Shown: in pieces, positions 24,472 to 33,289 of the stretch
Layout of the letters: each line of letters opens with the position of its first letter
Numbering within the stretch: the first letter of the stretch is position 1
Assembly (NCBI RefSeq): GCF_016864195.1
Contig: NZ_CP045202.1
Coordinates: 1,705,001 to 1,769,000 of the forward strand
Source of the DNA: Dechloromonas sp. TW-R-39-2
GTDB lineage: Bacteria; Pseudomonadota; Gammaproteobacteria; Burkholderiales; Rhodocyclaceae
Direction: 5' to 3'
DNA length: 64,000 nucleotides
Notes under the pieces: model-generated
Told to the model about the DNA's origin: nothing
Seen by the model: only the letters and a program-made list of their open reading frames with translations
Databases searched by the model: none
Program-made: the position numbers and the translations under genes

Positions 24472-25725
24472 ATGAAGCGTGTGGACGATTTCCGCTTGCG
24501 GTTGGGCAAGCATGAGCTTGTGCCTATCATGATCGGTGGCATGGGGGTTGATATCTCGACGGCCGATCTGGCTCTGGAGGCTGCCCGTCTGGGTGGCGTC
24601 GGGCACATCTCCGACGCGATGATCAAAACCGTGACAGACCGTCGCTACAAGACGAAATTCGTCAAGGAAAAGCTCGCGCTCTACAAATACAACGCAGAAA
24701 ACGAAGACAAGTCACCGGTCAAGTTCGACCTTGGCAAAATCGCCGAAGCCACGCGTCTGCATGTGGCCAGCACCATGGAACGCAAGCAGGGCTCCGGCCT
24801 GGTTTTCGTGAACTGCATGGAAAAACTGACCATGAACGCCCCGAAAGAGACGCTCAAGGTTCGCATGACGGCTGCGCTCGATGCCGGTATCGACGGCATT
24901 ACGCTGGCTGCCGGCCTGCATCTCGGCTCGTTCGGTCTGATCGAGGATCACCCGCGTTTCCGCGATGCCAAGCTGGGCATCATCGTTTCCTCGGTTCGTG
25001 CGCTGCAACTGTTCCTGAAGAAGACTGCCCGGACCAACCGTCTACCTGACTACATCGTCGTCGAAGGCCCGTTGGCCGGCGGTCACCTTGGTTTCGGCAT
25101 GGATTGGGCCGAGTACGATCTGCTGACGATCGTTACCGAAGTCATCCAGTTCCTGAAAAACGAACATCTCGACATCCCGGTTATCCCGGCCGGCGGTATC
25201 TTCACCGGCAGCGACGCGAGCGCCTTCCTTGAAACCGGCTCGGCCGCCGTGCAAGTGGCAACGCGTTTTACTGTCGCCAAGGAATGTGGTCTGCCGGAAA
25301 AAGTCCAGCAGGAATACTTCAAGGCCAGCGAAGACGATATCGAGGTCAACCAGATTTCGCCGACCGGCTACCCGATGCGCATGCTCAAGGGCAGCCCGGC
25401 TATCGGCGACGGAATTCGTCCGAACTGCGAAGCCTACGGCTACCTGCTGGATGCCAACGGCAAATGCGCCTATGTCACGGCGTACAACCGCGAAGTGGCA
25501 GCGCATCCCGAGCAGCGCAAGATTTCGGTCATGGACAAGACCTGTCTGTGCACGCACATGCGTAATTTTGATCTCTGGACCTGCGGTCACCTGACTTATC
25601 GTCTGAAGGATACGACGCACAAGCGGGCCGATGGCAGCTACCAGATCCTGTCGGCTGAACACATCTTCAAGGATTACCAGTTCAGTACCGATCAAAAACT
25701 CGCCTTGCCGGCACAAGAGGCCTGA
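24472..25725 (+). CDS. Nitronate monooxygenase-like flavin oxidoreductase
   Basis: A 417-residue TIM-barrel FMN enzyme of the 2-nitropropane dioxygenase/NMO superfamily. The N-terminal PIMIGGMGVDIS, EGPLAGGHLGFG (phosphate-binding loop), and IPVIPAGGIFTGSDASAFLETGSAAVQVATRF are standard FMN-binding blocks. The C-terminus carries a Cys-rich extension (CLCTHMRNFDLWTCGHLTYRL) that the short NMO enzymes lack and that could bind metal or a cofactor. AAGGA lies five bases before the start. It is divergent from nnrS. The substrate is unknown. Confidence 0.85.
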   Translation: MKRVDDFRLRLGKHELVPIMIGGMGVDISTADLALEAARLGGVGHISDAMIKTVTDRRYKTKFVKEKLALYKYNAENEDKSPVKFDLGKIAEATRLHVASTMERKQGSGLVFVNCMEKLTMNAPKETLKVRMTAALDAGIDGITLAAGLHLGSFGLIEDHPRFRDAKLGIIVSSVRALQLFLKKTARTNRLPDYIVVEGPLAGGHLGFGMDWAEYDLLTIVTEVIQFLKNEHLDIPVIPAGGIFTGSDASAFLETGSAAVQVATRFTVAKECGLPEKVQQEYFKASEDDIEVNQISPTGYPMRMLKGSPAIGDGIRPNCEAYGYLLDANGKCAYVTAYNREVAAHPEQRKISVMDKTCLCTHMRNFDLWTCGHLTYRLKDTTHKRADGSYQILSAEHIFKDYQFSTDQKLALPAQEA

Positions 25726-25741
25726 TCCTCTTCCATTTTGG

Positions 25742-25772
25742 AAAGCCCGGTTGATTCGTCGCCGGGCTTTTT
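25742..25772 (+). terminator. Intrinsic terminator after the flavin oxidoreductase gene
   Basis: AAAGCCCGG (25742-25750) pairs with CCGGGCTTT (25762-25770) around an 11-base loop and is followed by TTGCTTTTT. Confidence 0.85.
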
Positions 25773-25853
25773 GCTTTTTGGGGCTTGATCAGAATCATTC
25801 TTGATTCGGCGCCTGATTCCTAGAATTGCACCAGACTTGTCCCGGAGTGGAAA

Positions 25854-26342
25854 ATGAAATTTCTGAACACAGTATTGTTGCTTGCAGGTTTGTCGGTTTG
25901 CGTCGCAGGCCTGGCGGAAGAGCTCTCGTCCAGCGGGCGCGACCAGCCGATTCACGATGCGGCACGCACAGGAAGCGGCGCTCAGGTGGCTGCTTTGCTC
26001 AAGGCGCAGCCGGCGGCTCGTGATCAACGAACTGCGCAGGGCTCGACACCGCTGCACCTGGCGGCGACCAATCCCGATCTTAGTGCGCTGCAGACGCTGA
26101 TTGCGGCCGGTGCAGATCCGAATGCACGGGATAACGATGGCACGATGCCGCTGCATCTGGCGGCTTACTCGCAAAACGCACGTCATGCCCGCTTGTTGCT
26201 TGAGGCGGGTGCCGATCCTTATGCCAAGACCAACGCCGGGCGCGATCCAACCTCGATGGCCCGCAAGGCGATGGCCAACGAAGCGTCGGGGGTGATTTCG
26301 CTTTGGATACTTAAAGGGTGCAAAGCCGGGAAGCCTTGCTGA
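25854..26342 (+). CDS. Secreted ankyrin-repeat protein
   Basis: A 162-residue exported protein. The signal peptide MKFLNTVLLLAGLSVCVAGLAEE is followed by three to four ankyrin repeats: IHDAARTGSGAQVAALL, STPLHLAATNPDLSALQTLI and MPLHLAAYSQNARHARLLLEAG, with the linking G-A-D-P-N/Y turns. Two C-terminal cysteines (GCKAGKPC) are unusual. GGAG lies six bases before the start. Periplasmic ankyrin proteins often interact with catalases or act as protein scaffolds. No partner is evident here beyond the outer-membrane protein gene that follows. Confidence 0.86.
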   Translation: MKFLNTVLLLAGLSVCVAGLAEELSSSGRDQPIHDAARTGSGAQVAALLKAQPAARDQRTAQGSTPLHLAATNPDLSALQTLIAAGADPNARDNDGTMPLHLAAYSQNARHARLLLEAGADPYAKTNAGRDPTSMARKAMANEASGVISLWILKGCKAGKPC

Positions 26343-26405
26343 GCAGGGATGTCTTTGTGTTGGGCCTGATATATATTCACAAGTTCTGATTTTTATTCTT
26401 TTGCC

Positions 26406-27635
26406 ATGCGCAACCGCCTATTTTCCCTTTTTCAGGTTCGAGCACCCCGCTCAAAGTTGTTGAAGCAGGGTCTGGCCGGCATGTTTGCAGTTGCATTGTC
26501 TGGTTCGCCAGCGCTGGCTGACGATGTCGCCAGCAATTTCAGCCTGCATGGTTTCGGGACGCTCGGCATGGCGCGGACGACCAGCAACGATGCTGAGTTT
26601 GTCCGGGATCTGTCACAGCCGACCGGGGTTCGTAAAAAATGGGATGGGCGTCTTGATAGCCTGCTCGGCTTGCAGGCCAATTGGCAAGTCAGCCCGCAAC
26701 TGGAAGCAGTTGTTCAGGGCGTCAGTCGCTATCGCTTCGACCAGAGTTTTACTCCGGAAATTGCCTGGGCTTACCTGAAGTATGACCCGACGCCGCTACT
26801 CAGCTTGCGTGCCGGTCGTCTGGGAACCGAGTTTTTCATGATGGCCGACTCGCGTCTGGTCGGTTATTCCTTCATGACGGCGCGTCCGCCAGGTGATTTT
26901 TTCTGGTATCTGCCGTTTTACAGCATCGATGGTGCGGATGCTGTGGCGACTTTGCCATTGGGCGATTCCGTCTTGCGCGGCAAGCTGTATTACGGCGTTT
27001 CGGATGGCAATGTGCCGCTGGCCGACAAGCAGTGGAAAATCGATGGCTCGGCAATGACCGGCGGGTTTGTCGATTATCAGACGGGGGCCTGGTTGCTGCG
27101 CCTGAGCTACGCCAATATCCGTTTTCGGAGCAATCTCCCGGTCAACGATGTTTTATCGGCTTATTTGCCGGCTGCGCTCGCCCAGCTGGGGGCGGCGCAT
27201 TTGACGACGGCCAATACCCGCAGCCACTATTATTCAATTGGTGCCATTTATGATCGTGGACCGTGGCAGTTGCAATTGATGTTGAATCGTTGCGAGCAGG
27301 GTAGCGAAGCTTTCGAGTCTTCGACTTCGGGATATGCCCTGGCAGGCTACCGCATTGGTCCCGTAACGCCGTACCTTGGCTATTCCCGCGTTTCTTCGGA
27401 TACCCGTGGCCGGACATTGAACCCGGTGGTGGCTTCGATCATGGCTGACAGTCATGCCGACCAGCAGACTACCATTGTCGGTGCGCGCTGGGATGTCGTG
27501 CGCAATGTTGCCCTCAAGGCCCAGTGGGATGCCATTCGTGGCGAGTCCGCCTCGATTCTTCCTTACCGGAAGGAGACGCCGGCCTGGAACGGGAAGATGG
27601 ATGTTTTTTCGCTGACCATGGATTTCATCTTCTGA
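26406..27635 (+). CDS. Outer-membrane beta-barrel protein (porin-like)
   Basis: A 409-residue protein with a long signal sequence ending near SPALADD (residue 38-40); a second Met at residue 26 could be an alternative start. The mature part begins NFSLHGFGTLGMART, contains aromatic girdle strands and ends MDVFSLTMDFIF with a terminal Phe, the beta-barrel signature. The next gene, four bases downstream, encodes a PstS-like periplasmic protein, so the two may work together in uptake or sensing. The transported ligand is unknown. Confidence 0.8.
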   Translation: MRNRLFSLFQVRAPRSKLLKQGLAGMFAVALSGSPALADDVASNFSLHGFGTLGMARTTSNDAEFVRDLSQPTGVRKKWDGRLDSLLGLQANWQVSPQLEAVVQGVSRYRFDQSFTPEIAWAYLKYDPTPLLSLRAGRLGTEFFMMADSRLVGYSFMTARPPGDFFWYLPFYSIDGADAVATLPLGDSVLRGKLYYGVSDGNVPLADKQWKIDGSAMTGGFVDYQTGAWLLRLSYANIRFRSNLPVNDVLSAYLPAALAQLGAAHLTTANTRSHYYSIGAIYDRGPWQLQLMLNRCEQGSEAFESSTSGYALAGYRIGPVTPYLGYSRVSSDTRGRTLNPVVASIMADSHADQQTTIVGARWDVVRNVALKAQWDAIRGESASILPYRKETPAWNGKMDVFSLTMDFIF

Positions 27636-27639
27636 CGCC

Positions 27640-28071
27640 ATGAGTCTCCGCCAAATAAAAAATCTCCTGATTGGCCTGACCTTGTGTTGTGCAGGCCATG
27701 CCCAGGCTGAACTGGTGGTGATCGTCAATGCCCGAAGTGGTGTTGCCGCGATGACGCGCAACGAGGTGATCAATATTTTCTTTGGTCGCTACCGGCAGTT
27801 CTTTAATGGTCTTGAGGCACAGCCTGTCGACCTGGTCGATGGTGTGCCCGAGCGTGCCCGTTTTTATGCGGCACTGGTCGGCAAGGATCTGGCTGATGTC
27901 GATGCCTACTGGTCGCGCCAGATGTTTTCCGGGCGAATGCGGCCTCCTGTGCGTGTTGCCAATGCAGAGGAGGTTATCAAGTGGGTTGCAACGCAGCCAG
28001 GTGGCATCGGATTTGTCGATTTGGCGAAAGCAGATGCGCGGGTCCGCGTGATCTATGAATTCAAACCGTAA
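27640..28071 (+). CDS. PstS-like phosphate-binding family protein (short)
   Basis: A 143-residue secreted protein, signal peptide ending near GHAQA. The sequence ELVVIVNARSGVAAMTRNEVINIFFGR and the C-terminal half with ATQPGGIGFVDLAKADARVRV match the periplasmic phosphate-binding superfamily domain (PBP_like_2) that appears as small stand-alone proteins. It is about half the size of PstS, so one lobe or a minimal version is present. It forms a two-gene unit with the preceding outer-membrane protein. Confidence 0.75.
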   Translation: MSLRQIKNLLIGLTLCCAGHAQAELVVIVNARSGVAAMTRNEVINIFFGRYRQFFNGLEAQPVDLVDGVPERARFYAALVGKDLADVDAYWSRQMFSGRMRPPVRVANAEEVIKWVATQPGGIGFVDLAKADARVRVIYEFKP

Positions 28072-28102
28072 CATTGGTGATCGACAATAAGGCGAAACTG
28101 GA

Positions 28103-28174
28103 TTGAACCCTGAACTGATCGGCATGGTCATCATCTTTATTGCGATTGTGATTGCCGTTATCAAGTCGCAGTAA
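28103..28174 (+). CDS. Candidate tiny membrane peptide, 23 aa
   Basis: A 24-codon frame starting with TTG (ATG alternative at residue 8) encodes a product with an almost uninterrupted hydrophobic helix, MVIIFIAIVIAVIKSQ. AAGG lies about ten bases upstream of TTG. It follows the PstS-like gene by 31 bases. The product resembles small regulatory membrane peptides in composition only. Conservation data are needed, since such short frames arise easily. Confidence 0.28.
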   Translation: MNPELIGMVIIFIAIVIAVIKSQ

Positions 28175-28243
28175 CAGCTATTGCTTGTTGTGGTGATTTT
28201 GGTAAATATGTCGTTACTATTGAATTCAATAACGGAGACAAAA

Positions 28244-28684
28244 ATGCCTAAAAGACTGGTTGGAAATCTTGTTCAGGGCCGCGCGCTGATTTCGACGACC
28301 AAGGATGTCAGTGTTCGTGCTGCATGCCGCTTGATGGCAAGTAAGCGGATCGGTGCCTTGCTGGTTCTTGAAAATCAGGGGATTGTCGGCATTTTTACCG
28401 AGCGCGATGCACTCAACAAAGTGCTGGCCGCGAGTCTTGATCCCGATACGACGTCGGTTGCTTCCGTGATGGTGGCTGATCCACAGACAATCCGGGCCGA
28501 CAAGCCGCTGGCCTATGCCCTGCATATGATGGCGGAAGGCGGATTTCGCCATGTTCCGGTGGTTGATGATCAGGGCGCGCCGCTGGGTATGGTTTCAGCG
28601 CGCGATGCGCTGGGTCAGGATCTGGTCGATCTTGAGCGCGACATGCGGCGTCTCGAAGAGCTGGAAAACTCTATCGGTTACTGA
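28244..28684 (+). CDS. CBS-domain protein
   Basis: A 146-residue cytoplasmic protein with two CBS motifs (around residues 15-65 and 80-130), the pair forming a Bateman module that senses adenine nucleotides or similar ligands. Typical text is RLMASKRIGALLVLENQGIVGIFTERDAL and GFRHVPVVDDQGAPLGMVSARDAL. ATG 28244 has GGAG six bases upstream and is preferred over the 28181 frame start. It overlaps the convergent truC end by seven bases. The client protein is unknown. Confidence 0.88.
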   Translation: MPKRLVGNLVQGRALISTTKDVSVRAACRLMASKRIGALLVLENQGIVGIFTERDALNKVLAASLDPDTTSVASVMVADPQTIRADKPLAYALHMMAEGGFRHVPVVDDQGAPLGMVSARDALGQDLVDLERDMRRLEELENSIGY

Positions 28685-29412
28685 GCTTCAGGTAGCCAAC
28701 CCAGTTGCGCCAGCGTGGTGGCAAATTCGCCCGACACTGGCGCTTTTACGTTGACGCGCTGGCCGCTGATCGGGTGGTCGAAACTTAATTCGGTGCAGGC
28801 CAGCAGCAGGCGGTTGGCGCCAAAATGTTCGGCAAAAAAGCGGTTGTGGCGTCCTTTGCCATGTGTGGCATCCCCAATGATCGGATGGGCGATGTGTTTC
28901 AGATGGCGGCGCAGTTGATGGCGACGACCGGTGACCGGCAGTAGCTCAACGAGTGCATAACGGCTGCTCGGGTAGCGGTCGACCGCGAAAGGCAGTTCGA
29001 CCGATGCCAGGCGCCGGTAGTGGGTTAATGCGGCCTGCGCCTCGTCGCTCGAATTCTCTCCTTTGAACTCGTAGCTGTCGCGTTGGCGGGTCAGTGGGTG
29101 ATCAATCTCGCCGCTTTCCGGTGGGATGCCACGGACAATTGCGAGGTAGCGCTTGTCGACGGTGCCGGCCTCGAACTGACGGCCGAGTTTGCTGGCTGTT
29201 TCGAGGTTGAGTGCAAAAAGCAGTACGCCGGATGTGCCGCGATCAAGTCGATGCGCCGGCCAAACCCGTTGTCCGATCTGATCGCGCAGAATCTGGATGG
29301 CGAAACGGGTTTCGTGGCGGTCGATTTCTGAGCGGTGAACGAGCAAGCCCGGAGGCTTGTCGATGACGACAATATGCTCATCCCGAAAGAGGATGGGGAG
29401 TTGTTCAGCCAA
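28678..29412 (-). CDS. truC: tRNA pseudouridine(65) synthase
   Basis: A pseudouridine synthase of the RluA family, about 244 residues. The catalytic motif HRLDRGTSGVLLF and the TGRRHQLRRHLKHIAHPIIGD block are complete, and LFRDEHIVVIDKPPGLLVHRS with RDQIGQRVWPAHRLDR resembles E. coli TruC more than RluA/C/D. The start is uncertain: TTG at 29412, overlapping the stop of the CitE-like gene, is chosen because the frame extends into that gene. It is translationally coupled to the upstream lyase gene. Confidence 0.88.
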   Translation of the reverse strand: MAEQLPILFRDEHIVVIDKPPGLLVHRSEIDRHETRFAIQILRDQIGQRVWPAHRLDRGTSGVLLFALNLETASKLGRQFEAGTVDKRYLAIVRGIPPESGEIDHPLTRQRDSYEFKGENSSDEAQAALTHYRRLASVELPFAVDRYPSSRYALVELLPVTGRRHQLRRHLKHIAHPIIGDATHGKGRHNRFFAEHFGANRLLLACTELSFDHPISGQRVNVKAPVSGEFATTLAQLGWLPEAQ

Positions 29413-30388
29413 AGAAGCGCTGCTTGATCGGTTCCGGCAATTGCATGCCGGTGATGTGGGCGCGTTCGAGAAGCGCCCAGTAATAGCGATAGGAGGCTCT
29501 GTCGTGCAGTTTGCCGGCATGCTGGATCGGCCCCCAGTCCTTGTCCTGGGCAGCGCTCAAGATTTCTCCGGCAGCTTGAACCTCGGAGAAATCGGGGCGC
29601 ATGGCTTCAACGATAGGCGTGATCTGATTCGGGTGAATGCTCCACATGCGCAGGTAGCCAAACTCGTTACGCGCGCGCAGGGCATCGTTCCGGATGTACT
29701 CGATATCCTTCAGCTCGGTGGTTACGTTGTGTGCCGGAATGACGCCACAGGCCAGTGCTGCAGCACTGATTTCGCATTTGGCGCGGACGATCAGCGGGTG
29801 TTCGAACTGGCCCGGACTTTTCATGGCGGAGCCGGGGATGGCGCCGTGGTGGCCTGAAACAAAATCCATCAGGCCAAAATCCAGGCTCTCGACACCAGGC
29901 AGGGCGGCGATCTCCCAGACTTCGCGCAAGGCGCCGTGTGTCTCGATCAGCACATGGACGGGAATGCTGCGGTCGACATTGAATTCACGTTCGATTTCGC
30001 GCAATGCTTCGATCTGGACAAGAACGTCTCCTGCGCTGCAGGGCTTGGGAAGTGTAATGAACGGCAGGCGATTGCCAGCGATGCCGACCAGGATTTCAAG
30101 ATCCTTGCGCCAGTGCGGGTGAGTCACGTCATGAATCCGTGCGCCGACACGATTGAACAGATTTTCTTCGCTCATGATCAGTCGGCCGACCATTTCGGCA
30201 TGTTCCCGCTCGGCGCCGGCATGGGCGCCATCTTCACAGTCGCAGGTGATGTCGAAGATCGGGCCGAGTTCCTTCTGTAACTGCAGCGCTTTGCGCATCA
30301 GCTTTTCCGAGCCGGCGTAGTGGTCGACCGCGGGAAGGGTGGGGAGGGGCTTTTCGCCTGCGAAGAGAACGGCTTTGGGATGGCGCAT
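29405..30388 (-). CDS. HpcH/HpaI aldolase/citrate lyase beta-subunit (CitE-like) protein
   Basis: A 327-residue TIM-barrel lyase of the citrate lyase beta/malyl-CoA lyase superfamily. FDITCDCEDGAHAG carries the conserved acidic metal-binding residues, and HVLIETHGALREVWEIA and SLDFGLMDFVSGHHG match the CoA-ester lyase family. ATG at 30388 is preferred to the TTG at 30406. The gene lies between mdh and truC on the minus strand, beside the TCA cluster. A malyl-CoA, citramalyl-CoA or similar substrate is likely but cannot be distinguished here. Confidence 0.85.
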   Translation of the reverse strand: MRHPKAVLFAGEKPLPTLPAVDHYAGSEKLMRKALQLQKELGPIFDITCDCEDGAHAGAEREHAEMVGRLIMSEENLFNRVGARIHDVTHPHWRKDLEILVGIAGNRLPFITLPKPCSAGDVLVQIEALREIEREFNVDRSIPVHVLIETHGALREVWEIAALPGVESLDFGLMDFVSGHHGAIPGSAMKSPGQFEHPLIVRAKCEISAAALACGVIPAHNVTTELKDIEYIRNDALRARNEFGYLRMWSIHPNQITPIVEAMRPDFSEVQAAGEILSAAQDKDWGPIQHAGKLHDRASYRYYWALLERAHITGMQLPEPIKQRFFG

Positions 30389-30420
30389 GATCGTCAATTT
30401 CGTCAATTGAAGAGAAATAA

Positions 30421-30456
30421 AAAGGCCACGGTATTTTACCGTGGCCTTTCTGGTGC
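30421..30456 (-). terminator. Intrinsic terminator downstream of mdh
   Basis: AAAGGCCACGG (30421-30431) and CCGTGGCCTTT (30439-30449) form an 11-bp perfect stem. On the minus strand it is followed by TTTTTATTT, so it serves mdh. Confidence 0.9.
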
Positions 30457-30476
30457 AGCTAAGAACTAATGCTGGA

Positions 30477-31463
30477 TTACAGCATGTCCTTGACGGCTTC
30501 GGCTTCGTCGGTCAGTTCCTTGAGCGTGAAGTTGATCTTCTCGCGGCTGTACTCGTCGATTTCCAGGCCCTGGATGATGGTGAACTTGCCACCCTTGCAC
30601 TCGCACGGGAAGCCGAACACGATGCCGGCCGGGATGCCGTAGGAGCCGTCGGAAGGAACACCCATGGTGACCCATTCGTCGGAGCCGAGAACCCAGTCAC
30701 GGACGTGGTCGATGGCGGCGTTGGCAGCCGAAGCAGCGGAGGACAGGCCGCGCGCTTCGATGATGGCGGCGCCACGCTTGCCGACGGTCGGCAGGAAGAC
30801 GTCGTTGTTCCAGGCGTGATCGTTGATCAGGGCCTTGACGCTGTCGCCATTGGAGGTGGTGTAGCGGTAGTCGGCGTACATTGTCGGCGAGTGGTTGCCC
30901 CAGACGACCAGTTTCTTCAGGGAAGAGACTTCACGGCCGGCCTTGGCGGCCAGTTGCGACAGGGCGCGGTTGTGATCGAGGCGCAGCATGCCGTGGTAGT
31001 TGTTCGGGTTGGTGCGGCCAACCTTCTTGGCGGCAGCAGCGGCGATGAAGGCGTTGGTGTTGCACGGATTGCCGACGACCAGAACCTTGACGTCTTCCTT
31101 GGCGTTCTCGGCAATGGCCTTGCCCTGAACGGTGAAGATGGCGCCGTTGGCGGTCAGCAGGTCGGCACGTTCCATGCCCTTGGTGCGCGGACGGGCGCCA
31201 ACCAGCAAGCAGACGTCGGCATCCTTGAAGGCGACATTCGGATCATCGGTGGCAACCATGCCAGCCAGGAGCGGGAAGGCACAGTCTTCCAGTTCCATCA
31301 TCACGCCCTTCACGGCTTGCTGAGCTTGCGGCAGGTCGAGCAACTGAAGGATGACCGGCTGGTCTTTGCCGAGCATTTCGCCGGAGGCAATGCGGAACAG
31401 CAGGCTATAACCGATCTGGCCGGCGGCGCCGGTAATTGCTACGCGCATGGGGGCTTTGGACAT
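30477..31463 (-). CDS. mdh: Malate dehydrogenase
   Basis: A 328-residue NAD-dependent enzyme oxidising malate to oxaloacetate. The dinucleotide-binding motif [12 protein letters not shown], the active-site [17 protein letters not shown] segment ([16 protein letters not shown]), and the RxxxR pair in [15 protein letters not shown] match MDH of the cytosolic-type clade used by betaproteobacteria. The C-terminus reads [20 protein letters not shown] lies about nine bases before ATG 31463; the longer frame to 31709 is not used. It diverges from the GntR regulator gene across a 199-base spacer with a palindrome. Confidence 0.96.
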   Translation of the reverse strand: MSKAPMRVAITGAAGQIGYSLLFRIASGEMLGKDQPVILQLLDLPQAQQAVKGVMMELEDCAFPLLAGMVATDDPNVAFKDADVCLLVGARPRTKGMERADLLTANGAIFTVQGKAIAENAKEDVKVLVVGNPCNTNAFIAAAAAKKVGRTNPNNYHGMLRLDHNRALSQLAAKAGREVSSLKKLVVWGNHSPTMYADYRYTTSNGDSVKALINDHAWNNDVFLPTVGKRGAAIIEARGLSSAASAANAAIDHVRDWVLGSDEWVTMGVPSDGSYGIPAGIVFGFPCECKGGKFTIIQGLEIDEYSREKINFTLKELTDEAEAVKDML

Positions 31464-31603
31464 GTATCGCTCCTGTATGAAACAGCGTGGTTGAAATTGT
31501 TGACTCTGCGAGAGCGCCCGTGTCGTTCTGTTGTCTTGCGTATGCGGGCGCGAGAGACTATTGATGTTAGAAGTTCGGCGCAAAGCTGTCAATTCATCTT
31601 GTG

Positions 31604-31615
31604 TCTTATATAAGA
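31604..31615. promoter_or_regulatory. Palindromic operator candidate in the mdh/gntR spacer
   Basis: TCTTATATAAGA is a perfect 12-base palindrome 48 bases before the GntR gene start and about 140 bases before mdh. Perfect AT-rich palindromes in this position are typical self-operators of GntR regulators. A 9-base match (TATATAAGA) occurs at the acnB -10 region. Confidence 0.5.
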
Positions 31616-31662
31616 TAACTTTTCGTGGACGCTGGGCTTTAAATGTGCTGAAATTTGAAACT

Positions 31663-32418
31663 ATGACCCGTGAAGCTTCCCGTTCGGCAACCCGTACTTC
31701 GTCGCCCACATTCAGCCCCTTATATCGTCAGATCAAGGATTTTTTGATCAGCAGTCTGGAGGCTGGCGAGTGGGGGCCTGGTGATGCCATTCCCAGTGAG
31801 GGAGAGTTGGCTGCGCGTTTTAACGTCAGTCAGGGAACCGTGCGCAAGGCCATTGATGAAATGGCAGCAGAAAACATGCTGGTGCGCCGGCAAGGGAAGG
31901 GGACTTTTGTTTCCACGCATAGCGACCCGCGTTCCTTTTATCGTTTCCTGCGTCTGGTTCCGGATGCGGGTGGGGTGGCGCATACCGTCAGTGACCCGTT
32001 GTCCTGTGTGATTCAGCAGGCAACCGTCGAAGTGGCTACTGCGCTCGGTGTGACGGTTGGTGAGCGTGTTGTTTGCGTCGAGCGTTTGCTGCGCTTCGGC
32101 GGCGAGCCGGTTGTGTTTGATCAGATTTATCTGCTTGCAGATCAGTTCGAGGGCTTGTCCATCGAGCGTCTGCGTGGTGGCGAACGATCGCTCTATAGTT
32201 TGTTCGAGAGTGAATACGGGGTCCGGATGATCAACGCAGAGGAGCGTTTGCGGGCCGTTCCGGCGGATCCCTATAGTGCCGGCTTGCTGGGTGTTCAGTC
32301 GGGCGAGCCCTTGTTGCTGGTTGAGCGTACCGCCTACACCTATGGAAATAAACCGGTTGAGTGGCGGCGCGGTTTGTATTGCACGCGTCATCACTATTAC
32401 CGGAACGATCTGGGCTGA
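31663..32418 (+). CDS. GntR-family transcriptional regulator (HutC/UTRA type)
   Basis: A 251-residue regulator. The winged helix-turn-helix occupies residues 20-90 ([36 protein letters not shown], and [10 protein letters not shown]), and the UTRA effector domain follows ([18 protein letters not shown]). ATG 31663 follows an AT-rich leader. The position between mdh and sdhCDAB suggests it controls the TCA cluster in response to a small organic acid, an inference from context. A palindrome lies 48 bases upstream. Confidence 0.9.
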   Translation: MTREASRSATRTSSPTFSPLYRQIKDFLISSLEAGEWGPGDAIPSEGELAARFNVSQGTVRKAIDEMAAENMLVRRQGKGTFVSTHSDPRSFYRFLRLVPDAGGVAHTVSDPLSCVIQQATVEVATALGVTVGERVVCVERLLRFGGEPVVFDQIYLLADQFEGLSIERLRGGERSLYSLFESEYGVRMINAEERLRAVPADPYSAGLLGVQSGEPLLLVERTAYTYGNKPVEWRRGLYCTRHHYYRNDLG

Positions 32419-32556
32419 CGGGAGAAGTAGTCCTTGGGGATTAGGTCGGAAATAGCCTGTGCTGGCGTTTCCAGGCAGATTTTGAATGTATAATTATGGT
32501 TCTTTTCGAACTACGTACAAGCGGATAACCGCAACTTTACGCGAGGGATGACGTTC

Positions 32557-32943
32557 ATGGCAGAAATGACCATCAAGAAACGTCCAAAAAACTTGGACTT
32601 GACTACTATCAGGTTGCCTTTACCGGGCAAGGTATCAATTCTTCATCGCGTCAGCGGTGTGGGTTTGTTCCTGTTTCTCCCGGTATTGCTCTGGCTGTTT
32701 TCGGCTAGCCTGACTTCAGCAGATACTTTTGCTACCTTCAAGGCGGTGATGGCCTCCTTGCCGGCAAAGGTTGTGGCGGCGGGCCTCCTCTGGTCGTTTG
32801 TTCACCACTTCTGCGCCGGTATCCGCTTCCTGTTGCTCGATCTGCATGTCGGCATCGAGAAAGAGGCTGCGCGTCAGTCGGCAGCTGTTGTGTTTGCAGT
32901 CAGCATTCCGCTGACCCTGGTTCTCTGGGGGGTGCTCCTGTGA
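32557..32943 (+). CDS. sdhC: Succinate dehydrogenase cytochrome b556 subunit
   Basis: A 128-residue membrane anchor binding heme b and quinone with SdhD. Three hydrophobic helices are visible. The SILHRVSGVGLFLF signature and the heme-ligating His in WSFVHHFCAGIRFLLLD match the SdhC family. MAEMTIKKRPKNLDL at ATG 32557 is preferred to ATG 32548, since GAGGG lies at a better distance. It is the first gene of sdhCDAB. Its stop overlaps the GTG of sdhD. Confidence 0.95.
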   Translation: MAEMTIKKRPKNLDLTTIRLPLPGKVSILHRVSGVGLFLFLPVLLWLFSASLTSADTFATFKAVMASLPAKVVAAGLLWSFVHHFCAGIRFLLLDLHVGIEKEAARQSAAVVFAVSIPLTLVLWGVLL

Positions 32944-33287
32944 TTAATCGTACTGTTGTCGGTGCCCATTACGGCCTCAAGGACTGGATTGCACAACGTG
33001 CTACGGCCGTCATCATGGCTATTTATTCTGTGCTGATGGTTGCTGTTCTGCTGATTGTTCGTCCCGGTTCTTTCGAAGCTTGGCAAGGTATCTTTGCCAA
33101 TGGCGTCATCAAGTTCCTGACCTTCCTGTTCTTTGTCAGCCTTTTTTACCACGCCTGGATTGGCGTGCGTGATATCTGGATGGATTACGTCAAGCCGACC
33201 GGCATTCGCCTCAGCTTGCACGTTCTGACCATTGCTGCGCTGGTGGGTTACACGGCGTGGGCTGCTGCGATTCTCTGGAGGCTGTAA
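32940..33287 (+). CDS. sdhD: Succinate dehydrogenase membrane anchor subunit
   Basis: A 115-residue protein with three transmembrane helices (around residues 22-42, 55-75 and 92-112). The segment WIAQRATAVIMAIYSV and FYHAWIGVRDIWMDYVKP contain the quinone and heme-related Arg/Tyr/His positions of SdhD. GTG start at 32940 overlaps the sdhC stop by four bases (GTGA). sdhA begins two bases after its stop. Confidence 0.95.
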   Translation: MINRTVVGAHYGLKDWIAQRATAVIMAIYSVLMVAVLLIVRPGSFEAWQGIFANGVIKFLTFLFFVSLFYHAWIGVRDIWMDYVKPTGIRLSLHVLTIAALVGYTAWAAAILWRL

Positions 33288-33289
33288 GC

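Noticed and set aside
25785..25815. GAATC...GATTC inverted repeat upstream of the ankyrin gene, Fur-like at first sight
   Set aside because: Too few matches to a Fur box, and the gene content gives no link to iron.
31464..31709. Extended N-terminus of malate dehydrogenase (82 extra codons)
   Set aside because: The extension crosses the divergent promoter region and the GntR gene start. ATG 31463 has AGGAG and the standard N-terminus.
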